Below, in pieces: positions 1-7,057 of a DNA stretch of 10,181 nt. Each line of letters begins with the position of its first letter. Position 1 is the stretch's first letter. The stretch is from Desulfobacteraceae bacterium (GTDB lineage Bacteria; Desulfobacterota; DSM-4660; Desulfatiglandales; JALVMZ01), in assembly GCA_027032655.1 (NCBI GenBank), contig JALVMZ010000550.1, positions 1 through 10,181 of the forward strand. The letters run 5' to 3'. The notes below the pieces were generated by a model. It saw only the letters and a program-made list of their open reading frames with translations, was not told the origin of the DNA and ran no database searches. The position numbers and the translations under genes are program-made.

Positions 1-28
1 AATATATTATTAATGAAAATTCTATCAA

Positions 29-165
29 ATCAGGTGGATGGTATCTTCCTTGAGCGGCTTTATTTTTTTCTGATACATGGATGTGAATCAGAAAAAAATC
101 AGCAGTGAGCGGAGCCATGGACGGCGTAGCGAACGGAAGCGAAAGGACGATACCATCCACATGAT
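29..165. repeat. Long inverted-repeat element, MITE-like or large foldback
   Basis: The outer arms 29-51 and 143-165 are reverse complements over 23 bp with two mismatches (33/161 and 46/148). The core GTGGATGGTATC (34-45) matches GATACCATCCAC (149-160) perfectly. A second perfect inverted repeat of 13 bp is nested inside (62-74 with 87-99). TGAGCGG occurs twice inside (51-57 and 106-112), and the right interior is GC-richer than its surroundings. Terminal inverted repeats around a short non-coding body fit a miniature inverted-repeat transposable element, a REP/ERIC-type repeat or a structured RNA. I see no clear target-site duplication and no second copy in this window, so mobility is unproven. 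Confidence 0.6.
62..99. repeat. Nested perfect hairpin inside the inverted-repeat element
   Basis: Positions 62-74 (ATTTTTTTCTGAT) and 87-99 (ATCAGAAAAAAAT) are perfect 13-bp reverse complements separated by a 12-nt loop. The stem is A/T-rich, with only two G/C pairs, so it is weaker than its length suggests. Read on either strand it has no GC-rich stem followed by a T-run, so it is not a standard intrinsic terminator. It sits off-centre within the larger arms 29-51/143-165. Confidence 0.6.
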
Positions 166-379
166 AGCTCATGAAAAATATTCTCCAATAATCAACAAAT
201 TGGGAGATGAACCAAGAATTTTAATTATACAGGATAAATGCTCAACCAAAGGTGGTGACTATTTCCCATACTCTCCACCTGTTATTGTAGTATGCCATTT
301 CATTTTCCTTTTTTTTCTCTTCAATTTCCACTATATTTATTATGACCATTTATAGTGAAATTCCATCATATATGGACTT

Positions 380-1774
380 ATGACATCAAATATTAAAAGT
401 GAAGATACAATAGCTGCCATATCCACTCCCATGGGCAGAGGGGGGATAGGCATTGTGAGGATGAGTGGCCCCCTGGCTTTCAGGATAATAAAAACTGTCT
501 TCAGACATAAAAAACCACCATCCAGCATCAGGTCCCATCACCTCTATCTGGGCGAATTTATTGACCCGTCAAACGGTAAAATGATCGATGAGATTCTGGT
601 CTCTTATATGAAGGCTCCCAATACATATACAAGGGAGGATATGGTTGAAATCAATTCACACAGTGGACATCTGATTCTATCAAAGATACTTGAAATACTC
701 CTAAAAAACGGAGCAAGGCTTGCAAACCCGGGAGAGTTCACATATCGGGCATTTATTAATGAGAGGCTTGATCTCACACAGGCCGAGGCAGTCCTTGATA
801 TAATCAATGCAAAATCAGAAAAGGCCCTCCAACTGGCATCAAATCTTATAAAAGGGGGGCTGAAGGAAAGGGTAGAAAAAATCAGAAAGAGACTTATTGA
901 TATGATTTCTCATCTTGAAGTGGCAATTGACTTCCCTGAGGAAGTGGAAGAGATATTATCATACGCTGATATGGCAAAAGAGATAAAAGATGAGATAATC
1001 AAATCCATAGACAGGATAGTTGATTCGCATATTAACAGGAAGATCTATATGGATGGTGTAAATACCGTTATTGTGGGTAAGGTAAATGTGGGAAAATCAA
1101 GCATCCTGAATCGTCTCTCAAATGAGGAAAGGGCCATTGTTACCCCCGTTCCCGGAACCACAAGGGATATTATTGAATCTATTATCCACATAGAGGGGAT
1201 ACCGCTCAAATTAATGGATACAGCGGGTTTCAGGAAGGCAAAGGATGAAGTGGAAAAAATAGGTCTGAAACTCACCAATGAAAGATTATCCAGGGCAGAC
1301 CTGATACTCCTGGTCCTTGATCAGAGCAGAAAACTGGAAAAGGATGACACTGAGATACTGAAGAGATGCCCAATGGAAAAGACACTGGTAATAATAAATA
1401 AAACCGACCTTCCTCCCTCTGATAGTTTTACCACCCTCCCTTCAATCCTTAAAGGATACAGGGCTGTCAGGACATCAGCCCTTACAGGGGATGGGATAGA
1501 CAGACTCCTCTCATCAATAAAAGATATCATTCTAAGGGGTGAAATTGATATGGATGAGTCAGATATTGTGCCCAATTTAAGACACAAATCTGCCCTTCTC
1601 AGGGCCAGGGATTACCTTATCTCAGGAATCAGTGATATGGAAGATTCTCTTCCCCTTGAAATTATTGCAGATGACCTAAGGAGTGCACTTGATGCCCTGA
1701 GTGAGATTACGGGGGAGAATGCCACAGAAGAGATACTTGATAATATATTCGGCTCCTTTTGCATCGGCAAATAA
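380..1774 (+). CDS. mnmE: tRNA modification GTPase MnmE (TrmE)
   Basis: MnmE works with MnmG to place the (carboxymethyl)aminomethyl group on C5 of the wobble uridine of certain tRNAs, using a methylene-THF-derived carbon and GTP hydrolysis in the cytoplasm. The 464 residues match the usual family length. The N-terminal folate-binding domain opens with the family signature near residues 9-30 (DTIAAI...GRGGIGIVR). The inserted G domain shows the P-loop GKVNVGKS (233-240), GTTRD (259-263), DTAG (280-283), NKTD (340-343) and SAL (366-368). Glu292 aligns with the catalytic glutamate of E. coli MnmE (Glu282). The protein ends in the C-terminal CIGK (461-464) carrying the conserved cysteine. The start at 380 fits the family N-terminus, though no clear Shine-Dalgarno precedes it. 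MnmG is not in the window. The 3' end faces thiC across 4 bp. Confidence 0.98.
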   Translation: MTSNIKSEDTIAAISTPMGRGGIGIVRMSGPLAFRIIKTVFRHKKPPSSIRSHHLYLGEFIDPSNGKMIDEILVSYMKAPNTYTREDMVEINSHSGHLILSKILEILLKNGARLANPGEFTYRAFINERLDLTQAEAVLDIINAKSEKALQLASNLIKGGLKERVEKIRKRLIDMISHLEVAIDFPEEVEEILSYADMAKEIKDEIIKSIDRIVDSHINRKIYMDGVNTVIVGKVNVGKSSILNRLSNEERAIVTPVPGTTRDIIESIIHIEGIPLKLMDTAGFRKAKDEVEKIGLKLTNERLSRADLILLVLDQSRKLEKDDTEILKRCPMEKTLVIINKTDLPPSDSFTTLPSILKGYRAVRTSALTGDGIDRLLSSIKDIILRGEIDMDESDIVPNLRHKSALLRARDYLISGISDMEDSLPLEIIADDLRSALDALSEITGENATEEILDNIFGSFCIGK

Positions 1775-1778
1775 ATGG

Positions 1779-3062
1779 TTATCTGGAGAAATACTCTCTT
1801 ACCTGTTTAATGGCACAGAACTTCCCGCACATTGTGCAGACATCGCTTTCAGCAGGGGGGCTGGTATCTCTCCTTTTTTTTGCCATCTCAGGATCTATTG
1901 CCAGTTCCACCTGTTTGTCCCAGTCAAGCCTCTTCCGGGCCTCAGACATCTGTCTGTCCCGTTCAATGGCCTTTGGATTTCCCCTTGCTATATCCGCTGC
2001 ATGGGCAGCAATCTTGGCTGCAATGACCCCTTCGCGCACATCTTCTGGCTCAGGGAGGCACAGATGTTCTGATGGTGTTACATAACATAAAAAATCAGCC
2101 CCTGCCTCCCCTGCTATTGCTCCTCCAATGGCGCATGCAATGTGATCATAGCCTGCCGCAATATCAGTTACAAGAGGACCCAGAACATAAAAGGGGGCAT
2201 TATGACAGAGCCTTTTCTGAATCAGGACATTTGCCTTTATCTGATTTAAAGGGACATGTCCGGGTCCCTCAATCATAACCTGAACCCCCTGTTCCCATGC
2301 AGCCTTTGTAAGCTCACCCAGGGTTATTAATTCGTGTATCTGGGCCCTGTCCGTGGCATCTGCCAGAGAACCGGGCCTCAACCCATCTCCAAGGCTGAGG
2401 GTAAGATCATATCTTCTTGCAATCTCGAGGAGTCTGTCATAGTGTTCATATAAAGGGTTTTCCCTCTCATGATAGAGCATCCATGTGGTTAGAAAGGCGC
2501 CTCCTCTACTAACTATATCAGTAATTCTTCCCTGATCTTTCAGCAGTCTCAACGCTGAACGGGTCAGCCCACAGTGAACCGTAATAAAATCAACACCATC
2601 CTCTGCATGCTTTTCAATTACCTCAAATATCTTTTCCACACTCAGGTGAATCAACCCGCCTTTTTCATTAATGGTCTCCACCACTGCCTGGTATATGGGA
2701 ACAGTGCCCACAGGAACAGTTGAGTATTCAAGCACTGTGCGTCTGCAAAGATCAATGTCTCCACCTGTTGAAAGGTCCATGACTGTATCCGCACCGGCCT
2801 CAATGGCAACCCTGAGCTTTTTAATCTCCTGCTCCAGATATACCCTATCGGATGAGGTCCCCAGATTGGCGTTGACCTTGATGGAGAGCCCCTCTCCTAT
2901 GCCACATGGCCTAAAACCCTTATGATTCCTATTTGCTGGAATTACCACTGTTCCCCTTGAAATCCTCTCCCTCAGTGTCTCTTTATCCACTCCCTCATTC
3001 TCTGCCACAAGCTCCATCTCAGGAGTTATCTTCCCCTGTTTTGCATTAATTATCTGTGTCAT
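1779..3062 (-). CDS. thiC: Phosphomethylpyrimidine synthase ThiC (short form)
   Basis: ThiC is a non-canonical radical SAM enzyme that rearranges aminoimidazole ribotide into HMP-phosphate, the pyrimidine precursor of thiamine. The 427 residues correspond to the short form that lacks the long N-terminal extension of the E. coli enzyme. Conserved blocks: NANLGTS (64-70), SRGG (185-188), SLGDGLRPG (223-231), EGPGHVP (265-271), PLVTDIAAGYDHI (296-308) and LCYVTPSEHL (325-334). The cluster-binding cysteines are C409, C412 and C416, spaced CX2CX3C; the classical motif is CX2CX4C. An AGGAG at 3067-3071 (minus strand), 4 nt before the ATG, supports the start. It lies 21 bp downstream of thiD on the same strand, implying one transcript. 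The paralogue BzaF (5-hydroxybenzimidazole synthase, for cobamide lower ligands) is the main alternative; the thiD partner favours ThiC. Confidence 0.93.
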   Translation of the reverse strand: MTQIINAKQGKITPEMELVAENEGVDKETLRERISRGTVVIPANRNHKGFRPCGIGEGLSIKVNANLGTSSDRVYLEQEIKKLRVAIEAGADTVMDLSTGGDIDLCRRTVLEYSTVPVGTVPIYQAVVETINEKGGLIHLSVEKIFEVIEKHAEDGVDFITVHCGLTRSALRLLKDQGRITDIVSRGGAFLTTWMLYHERENPLYEHYDRLLEIARRYDLTLSLGDGLRPGSLADATDRAQIHELITLGELTKAAWEQGVQVMIEGPGHVPLNQIKANVLIQKRLCHNAPFYVLGPLVTDIAAGYDHIACAIGGAIAGEAGADFLCYVTPSEHLCLPEPEDVREGVIAAKIAAHAADIARGNPKAIERDRQMSEARKRLDWDKQVELAIDPEMAKKRRDTSPPAESDVCTMCGKFCAIKQVREYFSR

Positions 3063-3083
3063 TTTTCTCCTATCCTTTTCTAT

Positions 3084-3857
3084 TTACATGGGGGAAACAG
3101 CCCCCGGTTTATTTCCAATGGGATATCCCCTTCTAATTGAATTCTTAGTGAATCTGGATGCATGCTCAAATGCATCTTTTAAGTCCATCCCCTGTGACAG
3201 ATATGATGCAAGGGCACTGGAAAATACACACCCACTACCATGGGTGTGAGGTGTATTAATCTTCTGCCCCCTGAATTCAAAAAAATCATTACCATCATAC
3301 AGGAGATCCACACACTCACCTTCAAGATGCCCCCCGGTTATCACTACATCCGGACCCAATTCCTTTATTACAACCGCTGCCCTCTTCATATCCTCTACTC
3401 CTTTTATTGAAACACCAGATATAACCTCTGCTTCTATAATATTCGGAGTAAGCACATCAATCAATGGTAATAATGAACTCTTTATAATCCTCATGGCACC
3501 AGGCATCAAAAACTCTCTACCATCACTTGATGCCCTATTTACCGGATCAAGCACAATATTCTCTAACCTGAACCTCTCAATATATCTTATAACCTCAAGA
3601 ACTATATCTTCACTGAAAAGCATCCCTATCTTAACTGAATCAGGGATAACATCTTCAAATATTGCATCCAGTTGATCTGATACTACTCCCGATGGAATCT
3701 CATAGATTCCCTTAACACCATGTGAATTCTGAACAGCAAGGGCGGTAATAACCACAAGTGGATGAGAACCCAGAGCCGAAATTGTTCGTATATCCGCTTC
3801 AATCCCTGCACCGCCACAAGGGTCAACCCCCGCTATTGTGAGAACAAAGCCTCTCAT
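3084..3857 (-). CDS. thiD: Hydroxymethylpyrimidine/phosphomethylpyrimidine kinase ThiD
   Basis: ThiD, a ribokinase-fold enzyme, phosphorylates HMP and HMP-phosphate to HMP-pyrophosphate, the substrate of thiamine phosphate synthase. From ATG 3857 the protein has 257 residues, close to the usual length of about 260. It begins with the family N-terminus (FVLTIAGVDPCGGAG, 4-18), has the DPV segment (104-106), and carries the ATP/anion-hole motif HTHGSGC (204-210), whose Cys210 matches the catalytic-site cysteine. The open frame continues upstream to a TTG at 3896 with an ATG at 3887, but those 13 extra residues have no family counterpart, and the TTG is part of a perfect TTGACA hexamer that may be a -35 box. 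No strong Shine-Dalgarno precedes any candidate start. It is the first gene of the thiD-thiC operon. No ThiE domain is fused. Confidence 0.94.
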   Translation of the reverse strand: MRGFVLTIAGVDPCGGAGIEADIRTISALGSHPLVVITALAVQNSHGVKGIYEIPSGVVSDQLDAIFEDVIPDSVKIGMLFSEDIVLEVIRYIERFRLENIVLDPVNRASSDGREFLMPGAMRIIKSSLLPLIDVLTPNIIEAEVISGVSIKGVEDMKRAAVVIKELGPDVVITGGHLEGECVDLLYDGNDFFEFRGQKINTPHTHGSGCVFSSALASYLSQGMDLKDAFEHASRFTKNSIRRGYPIGNKPGAVSPM

Positions 3858-3867
3858 AACTATGAAA

Positions 3868-3896
3868 AAGGTAACAATCCCTTTCATAGGTGTCAA
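3868..3896 (-). promoter_or_regulatory. Possible sigma-70-type promoter for thiD-thiC
   Basis: On the minus strand a perfect TTGACA (3896-3891) is followed, after 17 nt, by TACCTT (3873-3868), a poor -10 match (three of six bases). Transcription would begin near 3861, almost at the ATG at 3857, giving a very short leader. The -35 match is good, but the weak -10 and near-leaderless geometry keep confidence low. Confidence 0.25.
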
Positions 3897-3915
3897 TCTG
3901 AATAATTTAGTTTCC

Positions 3916-3944
3916 TTGACTTGAAATGATAAATGGAATATAAG
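3916..3944 (+). promoter_or_regulatory. Near-consensus sigma-70 promoter of the cyclase gene
   Basis: TTGACT (3916-3921) and TATAAG (3939-3944) are separated by exactly 17 nt, each matching five of six consensus bases. Transcription would begin near 3951. That is downstream of the ATG at 3933 but upstream of the GGAG/ATG at 3974-3986, so the promoter argues for translation from 3984, with a leader of roughly 33 nt. Confidence 0.5.
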
Positions 3945-3973
3945 AGTCTTAACATCCTTTCTGTTTTTAATCC

Positions 3974-3977
3974 GGAG
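3974..3977 (+). promoter_or_regulatory. Ribosome binding site deciding the cyclase start
   Basis: GGAG lies 6 nt before the ATG at 3984, an ideal spacing. The upstream in-frame ATG at 3933 has no comparable purine-rich motif in front of it, so this site supports the shorter protein. Confidence 0.6.
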
Positions 3978-3983
3978 TATGAT

Positions 3984-6377
3984 ATGAAAAACCCATTGCG
4001 GGTTATCTTTTCACTAAATCCCTTCTCCATAACCTTCTTTAGTGTAATATTCGTGTGCATCCTCTTCTATGTGGGTGTTCCAATACTTGAGATGATCGAA
4101 TTGAAAAGCTATGATCTGAGATTTATATCTCGTGGTGTGCTTAAACCATCTCCCCAGGTAATACTTGCCGTAATTGATGAAAAGAGCCTTGATACAGAGG
4201 GCAGATGGCCATGGCCTAGGACAAAGATAGCCCGACTTATACGAAGTCTCTCAGATTCTGGTGCAAAAGTAATAGGTTTTGATATTGGATTCATTGAGCC
4301 TGATGAAAATTCAAATATAAAATTCATTCGGAGGTTTGAACAATACCTTGAACGAAATAACCTCAAGATTGATAATCTGAAAAGGTTTCTTGAAGCATCA
4401 AAGCTGAACGCAGACTATGATCTTATCCTTGCCCGTGCCATACAGGAATCAAAGGCCAGAGTGGTGCTGGGATATTTCTTCCACATGAGTGAAAAATCCC
4501 TCAAATACTCCCTGAGTGAAGAACATATAAAGGAACAACTTAAGAGACTTAAGAATTCAAGATATCCTATGGTCCTTTATACAGATAAGAATATATCAAG
4601 CTCACCTTTTATCTCCGCTTATGCACCTGAAGCTAACTTGAAGGTGATATCAGATGCAGCCCCTTCTGCGGGATATTTTAATATGTTCCCCAGCAAAGAT
4701 GGTGTAGTAAGAAGATTTCCACTGGTAATTAATTGCAGGGGCGAATCCTTCATGCCTCTGTCCCTGAGATCCTTGTGGGAATACTTAGACAGACCGCCTT
4801 TAATGATCAAGGTCTCATCTGTGGGAATCGAAGGTATCAGTATGGGTAATAGATTTATACCTACAGATGAGAGCGGTCAGATACTCATCAATTATCTTGG
4901 CCCTGGAAATACCTTCCCCCAGATAAGTATCGGAGACATCCTGAGAGATAAGGTGCCAAAGGATATTTTTAAAAACAAGATTGTGATCGTGGGTGCAACC
5001 GCAATCGGGATATATGATATGAGAAATACTCCCTTTGACCCTGTGTTCCCGGGAGTTGAAATACATGCCACAGTAATAGATAACATCCTGAAAAATAACT
5101 TCCTCAGCAAACCAAGCTGGACAGAAATTTACGATTTACTGGCCATAATCATTCTTGGATTTATTACAGGATTTATTACCTCCAGGGTTTCTCCATTAAA
5201 AGGACTCATAATTGCAGGTGCACTTTTTGCATTACATATTACTATTACCCAGTATCTGTTTGTAAATAGGGGTGTATGGCTTAATATGGTATATCCGCTG
5301 CTTGTGGTCCTGCTGGTTTTCATGGGAATAGCCATATACCACTATCTTATTGAGGAGAAAGATAAAAGATTTCTCCATGCAACATTTAAGAGCTATCTTT
5401 CACCCGAACTCATTGACCAGATGGTCCAGAATAAGACCATACCTGAACTGGGTGGTGAGGCAAAGATTATTACTGCATACTTTACTGATATTCAGAGTTT
5501 TTCCACTTTCTCAGAGCTCCTCACACCCCATCAGCTTGTTGAGCTACTAAATGAATATCTAAGTGAAATGACGGATATTCTTATAAAAGAAGGGGGGACA
5601 CTGGACAAATATGAAGGAGATGCAATTGTTGCCTTCCTGGGGGCTCCCATGTATCTCCCTGACCACGCACTCAGGGCATGCAAAGTGGCTGTTGATATGC
5701 AAAACAGGCTTGCTCAATTAAGAGAGAAGTGGTCAAAAGAAAAAAGAGAACCTCAAGAGATACAGCAGTTAAAACAGAGTTTCCCCCCGGATATATGGGC
5801 CCCGGAGGATAAATGGCCCAGAATCGTGCACAACATGAGGATGAGAATAGGTATAAACACTGGTGAGATAGTTGTGGGGAATATGGGAAGCTCAATAAGG
5901 ATGAATTACACCATGATGGGTGATGCGGTAAATCTTGCAGCAAGACTTGAAGCAGGCGCAAAGCAATATGGAATCTATACTGCAGTAAGTGAATATACCC
6001 TTTTTACTGAGTTTAAAAACAATGGAAAAACCACACGAGTGATTGACCATGTGGAGGCAAGGCTCATTGACAGAGTAACAGTGGTGGGGAAAACAGAACC
6101 TGTCAAGGTCTATGAACTATGTGCCATGAAAGGTGGGCTCACTGAAAGAGAAAAGGAGCTCTTCAAGATATTCAACCTGGGGATGGAATATTATCTTAAA
6201 ATGCAGTGGGACGCAGCAATTGAGCACTTCAGTGAGTCCCTGAAGCTTGAAAGGTTCCCTGATTCAAAGATTACACCTTCCGGGGTCTTTCTTGAAAGAT
6301 GTATGGAATACAAAGAGAATCCGCCTGTTCCGCCAGGTGAAAGATGGGATGGCGTTTACAGGATGACCAAAAAGTAA
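3984..6377 (+). CDS. CHASE2-domain class III adenylate cyclase, membrane-bound
   Basis: This is a predicted sensory cyclase making cAMP from ATP. Numbering is from ATG 3984 (797 residues); an in-frame ATG at 3933 would add 17, but the RBS and promoter favour 3984. Order: N-terminal membrane helix (about 16-38); extracytoplasmic CHASE2 sensor (about 40-375), ending in KIVIVGATA and FPGVEIHA; three membrane helices (about 383-400, 405-427, 432-455); cytoplasmic cyclase domain (about 488-712); helical TPR-like tail (about 721-797) ending WDGVYRMTKK. Catalytic residues are present: metal-binding Asp502 (FTDI) and Asp546 (EGDAIVAFLG), transition-state Asn650 and Arg654 (VNLAAR). Lys542 and Thr643 occupy the base-recognition positions; a Lys/Thr pair is known from ATP-specific cyclases such as cyanobacterial CyaB1. 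About 20-25 extra residues (586-610) precede MRMRIGINTGE. The CHASE2 ligand is unknown. It is divergent from thiD and appears monocistronic. Confidence 0.94.
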   Translation: MKNPLRVIFSLNPFSITFFSVIFVCILFYVGVPILEMIELKSYDLRFISRGVLKPSPQVILAVIDEKSLDTEGRWPWPRTKIARLIRSLSDSGAKVIGFDIGFIEPDENSNIKFIRRFEQYLERNNLKIDNLKRFLEASKLNADYDLILARAIQESKARVVLGYFFHMSEKSLKYSLSEEHIKEQLKRLKNSRYPMVLYTDKNISSSPFISAYAPEANLKVISDAAPSAGYFNMFPSKDGVVRRFPLVINCRGESFMPLSLRSLWEYLDRPPLMIKVSSVGIEGISMGNRFIPTDESGQILINYLGPGNTFPQISIGDILRDKVPKDIFKNKIVIVGATAIGIYDMRNTPFDPVFPGVEIHATVIDNILKNNFLSKPSWTEIYDLLAIIILGFITGFITSRVSPLKGLIIAGALFALHITITQYLFVNRGVWLNMVYPLLVVLLVFMGIAIYHYLIEEKDKRFLHATFKSYLSPELIDQMVQNKTIPELGGEAKIITAYFTDIQSFSTFSELLTPHQLVELLNEYLSEMTDILIKEGGTLDKYEGDAIVAFLGAPMYLPDHALRACKVAVDMQNRLAQLREKWSKEKREPQEIQQLKQSFPPDIWAPEDKWPRIVHNMRMRIGINTGEIVVGNMGSSIRMNYTMMGDAVNLAARLEAGAKQYGIYTAVSEYTLFTEFKNNGKTTRVIDHVEARLIDRVTVVGKTEPVKVYELCAMKGGLTEREKELFKIFNLGMEYYLKMQWDAAIEHFSESLKLERFPDSKITPSGVFLERCMEYKENPPVPPGERWDGVYRMTKK

Positions 6378-6382
6378 GGACA

Positions 6383-7018
6383 TTACAGTAAATATGCAAG
6401 GACATAAAATATGAGCTTCTGATACTCTATTATCACCTTTCTTATATATCTTCTCCTCTTCCACCAGCTATCTTTTTTGAATTCAGAATAGGGAGAGGGC
6501 ATAATATATAGTTTAATTCTGTCACCCTTAAATACTCTTTTAAATGTCCACCATGCCCTTCTGGTATGGAACGGGGAGGTAACAATCAGGATAGAGCTAA
6601 ATCCCCTTTTCTCTGCTATCCGTTTTATTAAATTGGCCTCTTCATATGTGCTTTTAACTGGATGGGTCCCAATAATTATGGATGATTCAGGCACACCAAG
6701 TTGTCTCATCAGCATTAAAAATAGGTCCTTTGACTCCGGATAATATATCCCCATCTTTTTTAATAGCCTGTAACTATCTGGCAACTCCTCCCTTGCTATA
6801 TATATGTAAGGAGCGACACCTCTTTTATATAAATCTGCTGATGCAAGCCCCCTTTCTACATTCCCGCCTGCAAGACAAACAATAAGATCGGCCTTATTGG
6901 TTGAATGGTTGACCACCAGATATCCACCAATGGACTCAAGCACCCTCTCATGAAATACTGCCCCAATGAAGACAATAACAATCATAAGGGCACATAAATA
7001 TTTAAGAAACCTCTTCAT
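6383..7018 (-). CDS. YdcF-like (DUF218) membrane-anchored protein
   Basis: This is a 211-residue member of the DUF218 family, which includes YdcF, SanA and ElyC. Some members affect the cell envelope, but no reaction can be assigned here. Seen: one N-terminal membrane helix (about 7-24) after a basic start (MKRFLK), suggesting an anchored protein with the main domain outside the cytoplasm; family motifs ADLIVCLAGG (43-52), STYEEA (123-128) and TSPFHTRRA (147-155); then a basic segment and a hydrophobic C-terminus (IIEYQKLIFYVLAYLL). It lies 39 bp after dtd on the same strand and may be the last gene of the ricT-metG-dtd transcript. No strong Shine-Dalgarno precedes the ATG. It ends 5 bp from the cyclase stop, tail to tail. 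Confidence 0.85.
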   Translation of the reverse strand: MKRFLKYLCALMIVIVFIGAVFHERVLESIGGYLVVNHSTNKADLIVCLAGGNVERGLASADLYKRGVAPYIYIAREELPDSYRLLKKMGIYYPESKDLFLMLMRQLGVPESSIIIGTHPVKSTYEEANLIKRIAEKRGFSSILIVTSPFHTRRAWWTFKRVFKGDRIKLYIMPSPYSEFKKDSWWKRRRYIRKVIIEYQKLIFYVLAYLL

Positions 7019-7057
7019 TGGTTAAATCCGCAATCCTTATTATTTGAATTTTCATGC

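Larger units (their letters stand above)
1..379. other. Non-coding region upstream of mnmE
   Basis: This stretch holds no gene I can support. A 92-codon open frame (77-355, +) runs through the inverted-repeat element and ends in a low-complexity, pyrimidine-rich part; it looks like chance. What is visible: the large inverted repeat at 29-165; a small imperfect hairpin (182-189 with 199-207, one bulge); a 6-bp pair AGGTGG/CCACCT (250-255 with 275-280); a T-rich run at 303-320; and an imperfect hairpin (323-334 with 352-362) directly before mnmE. The mnmE promoter should lie here. A TATATT hexamer at 332-337 could be its -10 box, but no good -35 box sits upstream, so I do not call it. Confidence 0.7.

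Noticed and set aside
303..320. T-rich run as the tail of an intrinsic terminator from an upstream gene
   Set aside because: No GC-rich stem lies directly before it; the nearest pairing (250-255 with 275-280) is only 6 bp and over 20 bp away.
77..355. A 92-residue open frame on the + strand, upstream of mnmE
   Set aside because: It runs through the inverted-repeat element, its composition changes abruptly from basic to Phe/Tyr/Ile-rich over the T-rich tract, it has no Shine-Dalgarno and matches no family I recognise.
1701..2085. Overlapping open frames antisense to the 3' end of thiC
   Set aside because: They are shadows of a well-conserved coding region, lack ribosome sites and have low-complexity Pro/Ser/Leu-rich translations.
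3084..3983. TPP riboswitch in front of thiD
   Set aside because: No CTGAGA core or other THI-box conserved segment is visible on the thiD strand, and the space to the divergent gene is too small for a normal aptamer plus expression platform.
3933..3983. Upstream 17-residue extension of the cyclase
   Set aside because: There is no ribosome binding site at 3933, and the likely promoter's -10 box lies downstream of that ATG.
6376..6405. Direct repeat AAGGACAT (6376-6383 and 6398-6405) at the cyclase/ydcF junction
   Set aside because: Only 8 bp in an A-rich context with no third copy or palindromic character; expected by chance.
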